Shown here piece after piece: positions 10,801 to 23,195 of a stretch of 64,000 nt of DNA. Source of the stretch: Diadema setosum (Eukaryota > Echinodermata > Echinoidea > Diadematoida > Diadematidae); the NCBI RefSeq assembly GCF_964275005.1, contig NC_092701.1, positions 32,693,919-32,757,918 of the forward strand, written 5' to 3'. The notes under the pieces were generated by a model, which was given only the letters and a program-made list of their open reading frames with translations, had not been told where the DNA came from and did no database searches. Numbering within the stretch: position 1 is the first letter of the stretch; every line of letters begins with the position of its first letter. The position numbers and the translations under genes were made by a program.

Positions 10801-10970
10801 AAACAAATAATAAATGTTTTTCATTCGTGCTATGGACAGAATATTTAATTCGGTGAAAGATGAAATGTAGATCCATTCAACGAGGCGCAGCCGAGTTGAA
10901 TGGATCATTATCTTTCACCTCATGAAATATTCTGTCCATTGCACTCATAAACATTCATTATTTGTATATC
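10800..10970. repeat. palindrome with CGAGGCGCAGCCGAG centre
   Basis: Arms read outwards from the centre at about 10890: ATCCATTCAA with TTGAATGGAT, GGTGAAAGAT with ATCTTTCACC, GGACAGAATATTT with AAATATTCTGTCC, and AAATAATAAATG with CATTCATTATTTG. Very regular, non-coding and MITE-like. Confidence 0.7.
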
Positions 10971-11479
10971 AGTCAGACCCCAACGCTGCTGTTAATGAGC
11001 TCAAATCAAAAATTTATCGTACGCGCAGGTTTTTGCGCATGTCCTTCTCAGCACCCGAGATTTTGCGAGATAATTCAGAGACAAAGTGCATGGTCTACGA
11101 GATTCACTTATTGACAACATGAAGATCTACTATCGGCGACTAATTGACATGGTTTGAGAATATTTGAAATAAATCACACCTTTTAATGCTTACATTATAT
11201 AAAATGAGCTTACGATACCATTATTCATATCTCTGCAATATATCGATATTTTCCAAACGACCCTGAGACAAATTAGAACAAGGCTTTCTATTTATTGCCA
11301 ACCCGTCCCGTTCATAGGTTGAATCACCACATGAATGATAGTCAACGTTTTAGATATACTTGTTATAATAGCACAGTAAGAACTGAATTGGGCCTTCGCT
11401 TAGAAAACAATAAAAATTGAAAGTCTCGTCGAGTAAAAATCATAGTGTGGCAATTTGAGATACATGAATGATCATGCGC
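10971..11479. other. intergenic, nothing recognised
   Basis: AT-rich, with short frames only and no matched repeat. Confidence 0.5.
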
Positions 11480-11766
11480 TTCCAAACCAATCAATATCAA
11501 TATTCTGGATATGACCTCATCTGTCAATCATTGCTAAAGTACTGAAATGTTTAACAAAAGACACTGGAAAGCACATTCCTCTCGACTCAGCATAACTTGC
11601 ATGTTTCTGTGATATTAATGTGACTAACAAAAGACATGGCGAGGGAACATGCAAGTTATGCTAAGTCGAGGGGAAGGTGCATTCCAATATCTTTTGTTAA
11701 ACATTTCAGTACTTTAGCAATGATTGACAGATGATGTCATCTCAAGAATTTTGGTTTGGAAGGATT
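11480..11766. repeat. long palindrome (arms ~110 bp)
   Basis: The left arm (TTCCAAACCAAT near 11490, CTGTCAATCATTGCTAAAG near 11520, TGTTTAACAAAAGA near 11550) matches the right arm inverted (TCTTTTGTTAAACA near 11690, CTTTAGCAATGATTGACAG near 11712, TTTGGTTTGGAA near 11752). The inner arms carry TCGACT(C/T)AGCATAACTTGCATG. The arms are well conserved, so it is fairly young. Non-coding. Confidence 0.7.
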
Positions 11767-12137
11767 TTTTGTGGGCGTTCCCAAATAATCTAGAGAAAAA
11801 TAGAAGAAAAAAAATCGTTGAAAATGTATGGAATGTTTCTAGATATTCGTTTCACCGCAAAAGTGATGTTGAGGGTATCATCAACACAAATCAACATGCA
11901 TTTGGATTTCAGGGCCCCTTTAACAGAAGTATAGAAGGCATTTTCCCAGAATACCGTGTTTGGGTGTGAAGATTCGCAATGACAATATAGGACCTGGAAT
12001 GGTAACATTTGTATCAATAGCGCTCGAACTGTTTGTCTCCAATAATGTGCTCGGAGTATACTTAAATGAGTTTGAAAACATCTGTCGACTATACCCGTTG
12101 GGCACATTGTACTGGGATTTTGTCTACTATGTTCAGG
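11767..12137. other. intergenic, nothing recognised
   Basis: Overlapping open frames exist on both strands, but none has coding character or a recognisable domain. Confidence 0.4.
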
Positions 12138-12475
12138 GGTGACGTTCGTTATTCCGAAGGTTCGTTGTTAATCCTAAAATGAGGTTCATTGATCTGAAAA
12201 TGAAAACAAGGAACTTAATAAAGAAACCTGAGGAATGACGAAACCTAATTTCTTTTTTTTTATTAATAAACTTTCTGATTTACAAACTCCAGGAATAACG
12301 AACTGTTATAAGAGCGGAAAACCCTCAAGACGTATGGGGTGATTTTCATCGTTACAGTTCGTTACTCCGAAGATTCACTAGTCCGAAAGTGAAGAAAAGG
12401 CTCGGTATTCTAAAGGTTTCTTAATCCGAAAATAATTCCGATGGTTCGTTAGCAGACACCGTCTGTTCGTTTTGA
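12138..12475. repeat. degenerate GTTCGTTATTCCGAA repeat block
   Basis: Repeats of GTTCGTTA(T/C)TCCGAA and (C/T)TTAATCCGAAAAT occur near 12145, 12350, 12415 and 12450, separated by diverged sequence. A single related fragment (ATTCCGAAGGTTCGTTAATC) lies at about 40866-40886. It looks like an old, eroded interspersed repeat. Confidence 0.5.
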
Positions 12476-13589
12476 TGTAGAATTTCTATGTAGGCGTACT
12501 TAACATCGCTGTTGCAGATGAAATAGAATAGGAATGGACCCGTAATGGAGAAACATTTTGTGAATCAGAGTAGGGCCTGAATTAGCATAGATTTGCCTTA
12601 TTTATCACTTCCAAAATTTTTGTAAAGCAGTCTTGATACAATCACCAAACATGTTCATGTACTGTTAAGTAAACGTTATGAAAGTTAGATGAAAGGTCAG
12701 ATTAAACTCACCATTTGGTCGATAGAGTATAGACAAAAGAAGTAAAATAACGCAAGCGAATTAAGCAGAAGAACAAAGAAGAATAAGGCATGCATCTGCA
12801 TAAAATTTGGAAAGTGCATGATATATCAATATATAATGTTTTTCACTTCCTGTTATCACTGTTGTGTGGTGGGGTCATGTGCATAGTACGTGCAGTGCCC
12901 TGTTTTCATTTATGAAGAGTTAAAATTGATTATATAGTTGATTTCAACGATAAGTCTATGGCAATATGTATGGAAAGGAAATTTACAATCGATTTTATCT
13001 TTTGCTAAAACGGGGCCCAGGAGTCGTGGCCTAAAGGGCGAGAAGAGTGCGAGATTATAATAGGGACACAGGGAGTCATCCCTGGAGACCGAAACCTAGT
13101 CAGTCATACGGTCCAATGAGATCCATGAGTCATACAGACCAATGGTCATACTGTCCATGAGCTCGACGCTATAGTCAAATAAGGGTAATGGGACTAGCAC
13201 TGGGCAACCGAAGCCCACAATTTCAAACAAGGCCCACGAGTTCGACTCCAAGAAAAAAAAAAAGATTGTTGTTGCTGAGAGTTGCAAATGCAATGAATAT
13301 AACGATTTGAGCCACAGAAGGGCATTTGAATGAAATCCATAATTTAGATTTATATGATTTAGTCCCTCAGCTCAAATTAGCATACAACAGTCACTTATGT
13401 ACGAGTAAGTGCACGTCCGTTGTAGTATATCTTCTGTCTTTTCTTTGTCTTTCGTTACTCTCCTTTATGCTTCTTTTTCTCTCCCCATCTGTTCCCACGT
13501 ATTTCTTCTCTCTTCCTCCTCCTCTCCGCTTCTATTTCTTTTTCAATGTTTTCTTACTTTGCCTTTATCTTTGTTTTTGGTTTTTGGGA

Positions 13590-13630
<41 letters not shown>

Positions 13631-14210
13631 TGCAAGAAGAAGATCTCTTTCTTGCTTGTACCCTACGATGTCTTTCCAAAATTGTTATGTAGTTTTGTTT
13701 TACGTGACTACAATTCACTTATTGTCACTTTAAACTTTTCACTTTTTTAACCATGTTTTCAATTGTTCTTCTCTCTCTCTCTCTCACTCTCTCTCTTCTT
13801 TCCCATTCTCTTTTCTGCATGAGAGCGATTTAGTTTTGGGATCTGTCTGAGTGTTTGTCTATTTGTTGTTGTTTTTTCATTCTTAATATGTGTAATTCGT
13901 TTTGTAATTCCAGTTTCATGTACAAAAACAGAAAATCAATGATAAAGGTATAACCGTTCTACTATGTTTGGGGGATGCACCCTACAATAATTAGGGTTTT
14001 TTAGCATTCCTTCCCCGTCTCCTGCATTTTCAGAACTTCAGACTGCTTTTTGTCGTTTTTTTACCTTATCAATGGTAAGTCCATAAAATTAATTTATCAT
14101 ATTTTGCAATGTTGACTTAATTATATACGCACTTATATCTTATGTTTAATATATGTATTTAAAAGTTACGTTGGAGATTGGGAAAATGAATGAATGAATG
14201 AAATGTCACG
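12476..14210. other. intergenic with microsatellites
   Basis: No gene. A GTT repeat runs at about 13589-13629 and a CT-rich repeat at about 13770-13800. The long frame through this area exists only because the GTT array reads as a poly-Cys or poly-Leu run. Confidence 0.55.
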
Positions 14211-14705
14211 CCTTCTTAAAGAACAAGATCCCCTTCATATACCAGTACACGTGGATTGATTAATGCAGTAAAACACATCAGTGAAAGTTGACGAAAATCG
14301 GACAATCCGTTCAAAAGTTATCTGGTTATGAATATTTGAAGTTTCAGTGCGGCCATCGCTGGATGATAAGACTTCTACAGTTTGTGATGTCGCAGAAGGT
14401 AAAACGATATTTAAAAAAGAAAAGTATAGAGAAAATCAAACATAATTACTTTCACTTTTCTCGCATAATAAAAGAGCACTTAACTTCCCTCCTTCAGTAG
14501 GCCTGTGGAATAATATTACCCTTACCATACGTCTTTAACAAGTCGAGGGAATCCATACTTTTCAAAAAAAGTAAGAAATTTTATGAAATTCTCTTATACA
14601 TATTTGCTAAATATCGCAAATTGTAGTAGTCTTCTCATCCAGCATTAACTGCACAGAAAATTCCAAAATGCATAACTTTTTGAGCATGACTTTAAGTTTT
14701 CAGTA
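14211..14705. mobile_element. TTAAAGGACAAG-family palindromic element, truncated on the right
   Basis: Matches the complete copy at 15697-16286: TTAAAGAACAAGATCC at the left end, then CACATCAGTGAAAGTT, AATCGGACAATCCGTTC, GCATAATAAAAGAGCACTT, TAGTCTTCTCATCCAGC and CATAACTTTTTGAGC. The outer part of the right arm, which should mirror the left end, is missing. Non-coding. Confidence 0.75.
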
Positions 14706-14928
14706 CCCGTTCGGGATGTAAAAGAGATACACTTCCCAGGTGTTAGTGTGCATTAAAAGTTCGACAAGATTACCAACACACATATCCAAATTAGATATGG
14801 TTTAATGTTCGTATGTTGACAGTGTCTGCAGTTCAAAGGTCATTCTCAAAGAGAGTCATATTATTATGGTTACTCTGAAAAGGCAGATACTTAAAGCAAT
14901 CAAGCGTGAGCTATTGTAAATGTTTCCA

Positions 14929-15090
14929 GGGCCCTGTTGCATAAAAAGATTCAATCAAATATATATCAGACAATCAGACGTAAGTCAGGAATTAACCGAT
15001 CAGAATTGAGTATTCAGAGACTTCTGTTTGATTTTCTGACTTATGTCTGATCTCAACTTTTTCTTCTTTTTTTTTTTTTGCAACAGGGCC
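14929..15090. mobile_element. small MITE with GGGCCCTGTTGCA ends
   Basis: The left end GGGCCCTGTTGCATAAAAAG is mirrored by TTTTTGCAACAGGGCC at the right. The arms also pair around CAGACGTAAGTCAG and CTGACTTATGTCTG. At 162 bp, essentially all palindrome, it is a typical non-autonomous DNA element. Confidence 0.75.
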
Positions 15091-15696
15091 TTGGCAACGC
15101 ACTGAGGGCAGTGTTAGTTATTACGTTATCGTGGTCGAGAGTTATGAACTGACGCCCTCATTGTTCGCATAATGCACAGACTAGTATATACTTCAGTTTG
15201 TCAAGGTGTATTCGAGGTGGACGTCAGCACAAAGCCAAGTACCAACTGTGCAATTTGCGCCTTGCGATCTAGAGAGATCTTGCAGGAGCGGGAGCGATCT
15301 CCTGCGATTTGTGGTGAAGTCGGCACCCCACGGTCACACCTGCTCACAGGAGCCTGCTTCCACAATGGTGAGGTCGCTAGCGGTCGCCAGGTTTTGGACA
15401 TGTTAATAATAAAGATAATTTTAAATAAGCGTGTTGCGACCTCCGACCTCGGTCTGGCGCACTCGCAAGCAGATCGCATAGTAATCACCCTAAGATCGAC
15501 ATCGATCGCAGGTCGGGCCGGATCGCACAGGTATGTTTGTTGATGCTGTCTGTGTGTTGGACGGTTGTAGAAGCAATCAATCAAACCAATGCCTAATATT
15601 TGCATAGCCTCTAGTTGTCCTCTCTGAGCTTAGCTGTGATTTACGGGCTCAACTCAAAGCTTACATAGGAGTCAAGAAGGTTTTCTGCTTCCTGCT
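15091..15696. repeat. GATCGC-rich region, possible old element
   Basis: From about 15250 to 15540 the sequence is GC-richer than its surroundings and carries many GATCGCA, GATCTCCTGCGAT and GCAGGTCGG motifs on both strands. Similar motifs recur at about 16980-17125, so the two blocks may be diverged parts of one repeat family. Overlapping frames on both strands look like repeat read-through. Confidence 0.35.
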
Positions 15697-16286
15697 TTAA
15701 AGGACAAGTTCACCTTCATAAACATAAGGATTGAGAGAATGCAACGATATCAGTAGAACACATCAGTGAAAGTTTGAGGAAAATTGGACAATCGATGCAA
15801 AAGTTATGAATGCAAAAAATTATGAAAATTTTTGTGTTGGAACCGTTGGATGAGGAGACTACTACAGCTTGTGAGTCATATGCGTACAACAGTATAAAGA
15901 AAATGTAAAAGAAAATTCAACATATTTTCACTTTTTTCGCATAATAAAAGAGCACTTGACTTGCCTCTTTCTAAAGGCAGGGGGAATAATATTACCCATA
16001 ACATTTGTCGGTAACGAGTCAGGGGAATGTGTACTTTTTTCAAAAGATGGAATTTTGTGAAATTCTCTTTATATTTTCCTTATAGTTATTGTTGTACGCA
16101 TGTGACATCTAAGTTATTCATACACTGCAGTAGTCTTCTCATCCTGCGGTTACTGCACAAAAACTTCAAAAATTCATAACTATTGAACGGATTGTCTGAT
16201 TTTCCTCAAACTTTCAATGATGTGTTCTACTAATATTGCTACATTCTCTCAATCCTTATGTTTATGAAGGTAAACTTGTCCTTTAA
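15697..16286. mobile_element. TTAAAGGACAAG-family palindromic element, complete
   Basis: Both ends are intact. TTTAAAGGACAAGTTCACC at the left is mirrored by GGTAAACTTGTCCTTTAA at the right, with arms of about 200 bp and TTAA at both edges. The interior holds GCATAATAAAAGAGCACTTG. There is no frame, so it is non-autonomous. TTAA target duplication is known for piggyBac and Kolobok DNA transposons; the family here is inferred only from the ends. Confidence 0.8.
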
Positions 16287-18281
16287 TTGATCGAAAAAAT
16301 ATATATTTGTAACGTTTGGGAATGCCGACGTGGATGGGAAATAAAACTTTATTTCAATTCAATCTATTTGCATATTTCTCCAAAAAAAAAAAAAAAAGAG
16401 AAGCAAAAAATGCTATAGCAAAATAGAATGATGCATGCTCTCCAGCTTGGAAGTGCAATAAAACATTACGAACATACCTATTATAGAACATGGACAATCT
16501 ATGAAAATTTCAATCTAAGTAAAATAAAGAAAAAGTGTGGGTTCAGGAAGAAACCATATGTGAAGAACACGAATACAACCCAGGAAAGAACTAAGGGGGA
16601 AAACGGCTAGAAGATAAATTCTTCTCAAATATGATTACAGGAGAGCAAATAATCTCCATACTTTATGCGATAGAAAGTGTAATATTGACATAAGTGTATT
16701 AACATATCCCTGGTGCAATTGAGACATTTACAAAACTATGCATTTTGGTTATTAGAAGAAAAAGGGGAAGTATTTGGAAAACAAAGACTTAAAAGCAAGA
16801 CAAATTAGTTGACTTGCATCGCTGAAAACCTCTACCCTCCCCCACAAAAAGAATCCAACAGCATATGCTATATAATATTAGATATAAAAAAAACCAAGAG
16901 TAACACATTCTTAGCGGTATTTTTTGACGCATGCGTGGGGATGGGGCCCAACAAGGCACTTCCCATGGGAAGTTGCCTTGAAATCGGAAGGAGATCGCGC
17001 AGTGGACATTAAACAGACAATCGGACTGACTCGCGGCGATCTGGTGCGATTCACAGGAGATCCCGAGGTGGTCGCAGCTATCAACTCACACCAAGTCGCA
17101 GGCTCGGATCGCACAGTGATGGGCATTTGGCTACAGGGTATTATTTGTGAGCATTGCCTCCCTCGTTTCCCTTTGGTGCTGTTATCGGCAGAACTTAAAT
17201 TTGATCTGACATTTCAATCTTCAGGAAGGACAAAGGAATGTGAACGGCAATGGAAATGGAAACCCTAGTTCAATTGTAGTTAGTCTACTCTGTGAAGCGA
17301 AAACATGTTTTCGTTTTTGTTTTGTGTTTTGTGTTTGTGTTTTTGTGTTTGTTTTTGTTCTTGTCATATGGAACAGTCAAAATTCCCTGTGTTAAGTAAA
17401 CCAAGGTTATCATGTCTGGCAAGAAAGACCCACGAATAAAATATGTTCTATACGAACATCTTGAAAGAAGAAAGACTCATTTCTAATACTGAATTTTCAC
17501 AACATTGAATTTAGCGTTTATTTTGCAATTTTTCTCCACACTTGCGATGACAACTCATAATGACAACAGTGAAACTCGACGGTTATTATCAACACTGTGG
17601 AAACATGACAACAATGACAATATGCCATTTTGTTTAAGATGTTAGAACATTAACATCAATAGCATCTAAAGAGATCAGCAAAGACCCATGTTAATTATTG
17701 TAATACATGAGATGTACTGCTTTATTCTCTCCCTCTGTCTCTTTCCCTAACCCTCCTTTTTTCTTGAATACACATTTGTGAGATTCAGTCGCAGATGTTA
17801 AAAACGCATGGGGAGGGTTGATATCTTATTCAGGTAGAAACTTCAAATAAAACGATAACTTTCCTGTATGAAATCGATTCATTGGATGGGCGCTGTGTTA
17901 CGTCACATGAAACAATCAAATTGGTAGAGTGATGGTGAAGATGGGGGAGTGTTAATTGATTTGGGTGCTAACCTCTGTTCATAGGCGCCAACCTGTTTTC
18001 ATAAATAAAGTGTCTATAATGTGTGAGGATTTAATGGAATGCTGATGCTCGTTTTCAGATTTTATCAGTTTTGTACGTATGTATATCTGCTTGTACGTTT
18101 GCTATAGGGACGAATATCTTTGACCCGTTGTTTTACCTAGATAAGTAGAAATCTTGAATTTCACCTGACTGTTACTCTGATTCCAGTTATGGGAGAGCCC
18201 ATTATCGGTTTGTTTATCAATAAGATGATACACGCCAACTAGACGCTGGTTTAGTAATTTGATGGTCCTCGTAAGTCCAGC
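16287..18281. other. intergenic between foldback element and unrecognised gene
   Basis: AT-rich flanks with a GATCGC-rich block at about 16930-17130 that includes a short palindrome around TTCCCATGGGAA. A GT/TTTTG-rich stretch lies near 17305-17365. This would be the 3' side of the minus-strand gene at 18282-21321, but no clear minus-strand AATAAA lies close to its stop codon. Confidence 0.45.
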
Positions 18282-21200
18282 TCATTCTTGAAGAAATATA
18301 GGGGGAATTTCAATCTTTTTGATATTATGAGAATGATTTGAAGTCTTGCCCCCATAAAGTCTTTCAACTGTGCGTTCCTTTTGGCCGAGTGTAGAGGTAA
18401 AACTTCTCGTTCGCGTCGAGCTGTACTCCTCGGGATATCTAGCGTGTCTCGGCAGTTCTCTCTCTATTGGGTTACTAGTGTTGCTCTTTTGTACCGCGGG
18501 ACGGACCGGCAGCGAATCCGGTCGCTTCCTGTAAAATAGCGCGCATCCTGTTTGACCGCTGCGCGCCGACAGCGGCAGGACTTCTCGACAGAACTGGCAG
18601 GCGGTACTGCGAGGCGACAATGGAGACACCAGACCTGAGGGCGCTGTGCCAAGATAGGCTGGACCCGATCGCAATGAGGAATAAACCCCACGTTCAGCCT
18701 GCCGAAATGGCGGCGATGAAGCCGACGTGTATTTCTCCGAGATTCGTTCACCTGACGGTGAACGACCGACGGTTAACGGCGATGAAATGATAGGTGATAG
18801 TGAACATGAGCTGGCGTAGGCGTCCGGTGATGATGGCACCTCACCGAAGTCGAAAATCCGGCCATTGTTATCGTTGGGTACCTGAGGTGGTAAGCCGTCT
18901 ATCGGTGCGTCGGTGGGCAAGGGAGGTAAGGGCATGTGTCTTCGAATGCTGTCTTTGTCCCATAATCGACGGTTGGAGAAGCGCCGCGATGAACGCTAGA
19001 AGTTAGTCAAACAAACAGAAAGACGTGTACAATAATTATAACAGTGCTTCAGCTAATAACGTCATAAAGTGAACTTGATTCATCTTCAGACATGCTTTAC
19101 GAAATGCAAACTAATTGAAACGTATTGGACAACAATCCCCATAATGTAAGGCAAGGAAGTCAGAGAGCTCGATAAAATGAAACTACCAACTGGATTTCAG
19201 TTCATTTTTTTTTTCATTTGAATCAAAATTATTTGACATGTTTCTTAAAGCAGATAAGAATAATACCATAACCTTTACCACAGCATCTGATTACTTTTGG
19301 TAAAAGTCTTTAATATATCCTAGCTGCAGCATCATTATTTGTACTATTAAATTCCATCTTAAAGTCAAATGATTTCATTTTGCTTTTAAAATGAAGCATA
19401 CGTTGATACTTTGACCAAAGAACTTCTCAAAAAAAAAATCAATTTTAATGTACAAGACCAACCCCCCCCCCCCACCCAAAAAAAAGGCATTCTTAAAACG
19501 ACTTACTGCTAGTGGTTTTGTGGTGGGCGTTGAGCAGCAACTGTTTGACCCATCGATGTCATCTAGGAAAGTCTCGTAAAACGGACTGTCAGAGGCAGAA
19601 CTGCTTTGGTGTGGAAGTGCCGCCGCGGACCCACTGTCTTTGCAGGCGTGCCAGCTGCTCGCGTTGGATTCACGCGGAACTCCGGGCGGTGAGTGGCAAA
19701 GTTCAAAGGTCAAAGGCAACAGGTGCGGTGGATTCATGTCAGCTTCAAAAGTCATGTAAATGTTCTCATCATTGTCCCGTGTCGAGGGTGTCGGGGCCGA
19801 CGACATTTCCTGGCTGGCATCGCCCGAATCTGGCCTCATGTGCCGAATGTGTTCCCGGTTGAAGTTTCTGGAGACTACGTTTGGGTCTATGTAGACACAG
19901 GTACCGCTTTCTTCTGAGATCTTTCGTCTATGCTCCCTCGTGCTGCCTTGGTAGAAGAAGCCGCATGCCGTCTGCCGTTTCTGAGATTTGTCGAAGAGCT
20001 TTTCGTCGGATCTCAGTCTCCAGGGCCGCCTCTGCCTAGACGGAGAATCTGATCCTCTCAAATCTGGGACACTCTTACAATGCTGGGGATTATCCTTCTT
20101 CAACTTCATCAAACTCAAACGATGCAGTTTACCGAGAAGGCTGGAAAATGCATTCCTTTTAGCAGACTTATCGTTGAAATCTCTCGCATCATTGACACAA
20201 TTCTGGCGATGTGACTGAGCAGCAGCAAAGTTTCTATCGATCATTTTGTGTTCTCGCTCTCTGCGCTTCATCCTCAAGTTTCTTCCCACGGAGCGAAGTG
20301 TGTATGAATCTGAAAGAGACCGTCGTCTCATGTTGTCCGAGGGGGTGGTACCAAGATTCTCGTGAGTCGGTGTGGACTGGCTCTGAGTTCGGGAGGCAGC
20401 TCCGCGCAACCCCGTTGTATTGTTGTAAGCATTAGGATCAATTCGCATTGGTTCCGCGAACGGATGGTCCGAAAACGTTTCAAAGGAATTTGTCGAGCTA
20501 CTGCTCGTTGTGGATAAGTGTCCTCGATTCGGTCGAGAAGGCAAGATAGAAGACGGGGCGAACTGTCCATGGTAGGGTTCCGTCATGGGGAATTTCCTGT
20601 CAGTTACAAACCGTGATCCCTTATAGCTATAAATATTCTCCACATGATCGGTCCCACGCTGTAATTGTGGGTCAGAGTGGCATATTGATTCGCGCCTTTT
20701 AAGTTCTGTTGGGAGCCACTGCCTGGTTATATATGGGTTGGTCTGCGCGCATGAACGGGAAAGTGATGTGTCTGCAATAGTTGTAATTTGCCGAGAGCCA
20801 ATTGCTGTATCTATAGCACTATCATCTCCAAGTTGTCGCAAGGGAGGTAAATAAGGAATGGGGTCTGTTTGGACTGTAGAATCACGAGTTACAAGAGTCG
20901 GTCGTGGGGCCGGCATGCTATCACCGCCGTGAGCCTTGCTTTCGGCGTCTCGAGAATTCAACTCTGGTATTCTTCTGGCTTGATCAGATTTGCATACGGT
21001 ATACTCCGAAGGAAGGGAGCCATCGCACGTTATCGAGCACGTGGTGCACGCGCTGCTCCAGTCGTTGGTATCCGGCATGAAAATGCGATCAGTATTGTGC
21101 GACTTTGCAAATTGGCAACGCCTGAAATTGGCAGAGGGACATCCTTTGGAGGAATAGACATTTATATTCTTGTTTGAATCACAGCAGGCGTTCAGCGGTT

Positions 21201-21321
21201 TTACCTTCTCGTGATCAAGTTCATCCTGAAAGGTACAATTCTTGCTCTTCTGACTACGCTGAGGTCTTATTCGCCGTAAGATTTTCGTGAGGAGCACGGC
21301 GGTCGTGTGTCTGTTATCCAT
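18282..21321 (-). CDS. unrecognised Ser/Arg/Pro-rich protein, two coding exons
   Basis: Exon 1 (21321-19507) ends in ...TTKPLA at GCA/GTAAGT. Exon 2 starts at 18995 after GACTAACTTCTAG, which has a good branch site and 3' splice site, and runs to a stop at 18282. Both junctions are phase 0, the intron is 511 bp and the product is 842 aa. Exon 1 alone would otherwise run on through a poly-Gly and poly-Phe tail, which argues for the splice. An in-frame stop lies upstream of the ATG. A strong 3' splice site (CATCCTTCACCTGCAG, near 21385) suggests a further non-coding 5' exon. The product lacks a signal peptide and membrane segment. It is rich in Ser, Arg and Pro, and has a basic Leu stretch (FSSLLGKLHRLSLMKLKK), an acidic ENIYMTFEADMN stretch and a PLPPLP motif that could bind SH3 domains. 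Probably a disordered adaptor or regulator; no family recognised. Confidence 0.7.
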
Positions 21322-21483
21322 GATTGTTGTTACAGCCGCGGTGAGATCAAATGCTACACGAAACGTCCTCGACAGTTAGAAATCTGCAGGTGAAGGATGA
21401 AACAAACAAATGGATTTTGATGAAGGCATGTACATGTAGTAATCAACTATTAAAAGCTTAAAGTACGCACACTAGTCTCGAAC

Positions 21484-21642
21484 GGCGAGTTTTAGATCTG
21501 CTACGCGAACGCTAAGACGACGCTGATTAGTTAAAAAAAAAAAAAGAATGGTGCTCTGCACACGAGCGAGACAGCTGTTTCAATTGTCTAACCAAGGAGG
21601 CTGCGTCGTCTTAGCGTTCGCATCACAGATCTCAAGCTCGCT
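21484..21642. repeat. foldback element upstream of the minus-strand gene
   Basis: The left arm 21484-21523 (GGCGAGTTTTAGATCTG, then GCGAACGCTAAGACGACGC) is mirrored at 21603-21642 (GCGTCGTCTTAGCGTTCGC, then CAGATCTCAAGCTCGC). The arms are about 40 bp around an 80 bp loop. It lies about 160 bp upstream of the start codon of the 842 aa gene, just outside the proposed splice acceptor, so it would be intronic or promoter-proximal. Non-coding. Confidence 0.7.
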
Positions 21643-23195
21643 ACTGTTTGTACAAAATGAAGTTGACCTGCACGATTCGAAGGAAAAGATGATTGAACAC
21701 ACTTTTTTCCTAATTAGCAACATCTTGTACACCTGTCTTATCTTATTTTAACAGAACTTTACTCAAACACTTTTTTTTTATGCGTGAATTTATATTGCCG
21801 GGGAGAGACGCGAAATGGAAGCACGTGTTTTGATATTCTACATCAGAGGGGACACTGCCTTTAAAAATAGATACATTGATTTATTGACTTATTGACTTAT
21901 TTAATGCATTGACAGTGTTGTGTATGATTTTATAATGCGAAGTAAATAAAAGTGCACAGAGTTGATAGGCAGGCAGGAGTTGATTTTAACAAATGTTGTT
22001 AAGACAAAATTGAAGATAAAACCCGATCTATTGCAGCCAATGACACATACTCACTCCAGGACAAATACAACATGAGGAGTGCAAGAAGATTCGAACCCAT
22101 CAGAGCAAGAACATGAACATGAACAATATTGCACTCACAGTTTACATAATATACCAAGATACACCAATATGTTGATGATCGATTTTCAATGTTGGTGCAA
22201 GATATGTTGAATAACATTTTCTGCGTTTTGCAATGTTGACAAAAATAATGTTTTTCAAATGTTTTTTACGTGTCATTTGAATGTTGTTAGTGTTTTAGTA
22301 TTTTAGTATTTTAGTATTTTATTTTCTGTAGAAAGCATGTACACAAAACAAATATCCTAATATGCACAATAAATGATTGAATCGAATTACATTTCTTCAG
22401 TATTATATAGTATCACATCGATAATTATAATTATTGAATTTCCCTGCGATATTACTATAGAGAAGCATTACTTTAATATGGTGATGTATTAATTTCTTTA
22501 ATCTAACGTGCTCAATTGAGTTCGACAGAACTGATGTAAGGGGCCCGAGCCGATTCCTCTTTAAACACTTGTCTTTTCAACTTTGTAACTTTGCAGTTAC
22601 ACCTACCAAAGCACTATTCATTGACAAAACCTGTGAGTATTAGCGTTGTTGCCTTAGGGACTGCTGCGACATGTAATGTATAGTGAGACTTGCATAACAT
22701 CTCGACGAAAATAGTTACTGCCCCTGATTCTCGGTTAAACTGTAGGCCTATATCATTTTAAGTCAATTTCGGATAACTTTTACGATTATGTGATATCACA
22801 GTGATGGAATTAAGAGACTCATAAGTGACAGATAGATAAACAAGTTGAGCGATGCAATGTACGTCTAATGTATTCCAACAAACTTCCAGATGGTTGAATG
22901 TTCCATGTTCATATTTCCATCGCAATTACCAACCAACTTGTACTATGATTTATGTTATACGTGTGGTTTTCCCAGTTCATGAAAACCTGTCTTTTGTGTA
23001 AGAGTTTGTTACATGTGCCTATTGAGAAAAAACAAAAACAAAAACAAATATATATATATATATATATATATGTATTGTTGATGGATGTTAAATTATTTCT
23101 TTTCAATCTAATGTAGATGTCATGTCATCCGATGTGGCACTTAAATTAGAGCTTGTTGTAGTTGTGACAGTCACGTCATAATGACGTCACTAATG
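21643..23195. other. intergenic, AT-rich
   Basis: No gene. A short TTTTAGTA repeat lies at about 22290-22320 and a TA repeat at about 23047-23071. Frames are short and stop-rich. Confidence 0.5.

Noticed and set aside
13326-13750. Open frames of 113-135 codons with poly-Cys or poly-Leu
   Set aside because: Produced by the GTT microsatellite and T-rich flanks; no start context, domain or splice support.
18464-20570. Plus- and minus-strand frames overlapping the 842 aa gene
   Set aside because: Shadows of the longer minus-strand exons, which have matching splice phases.
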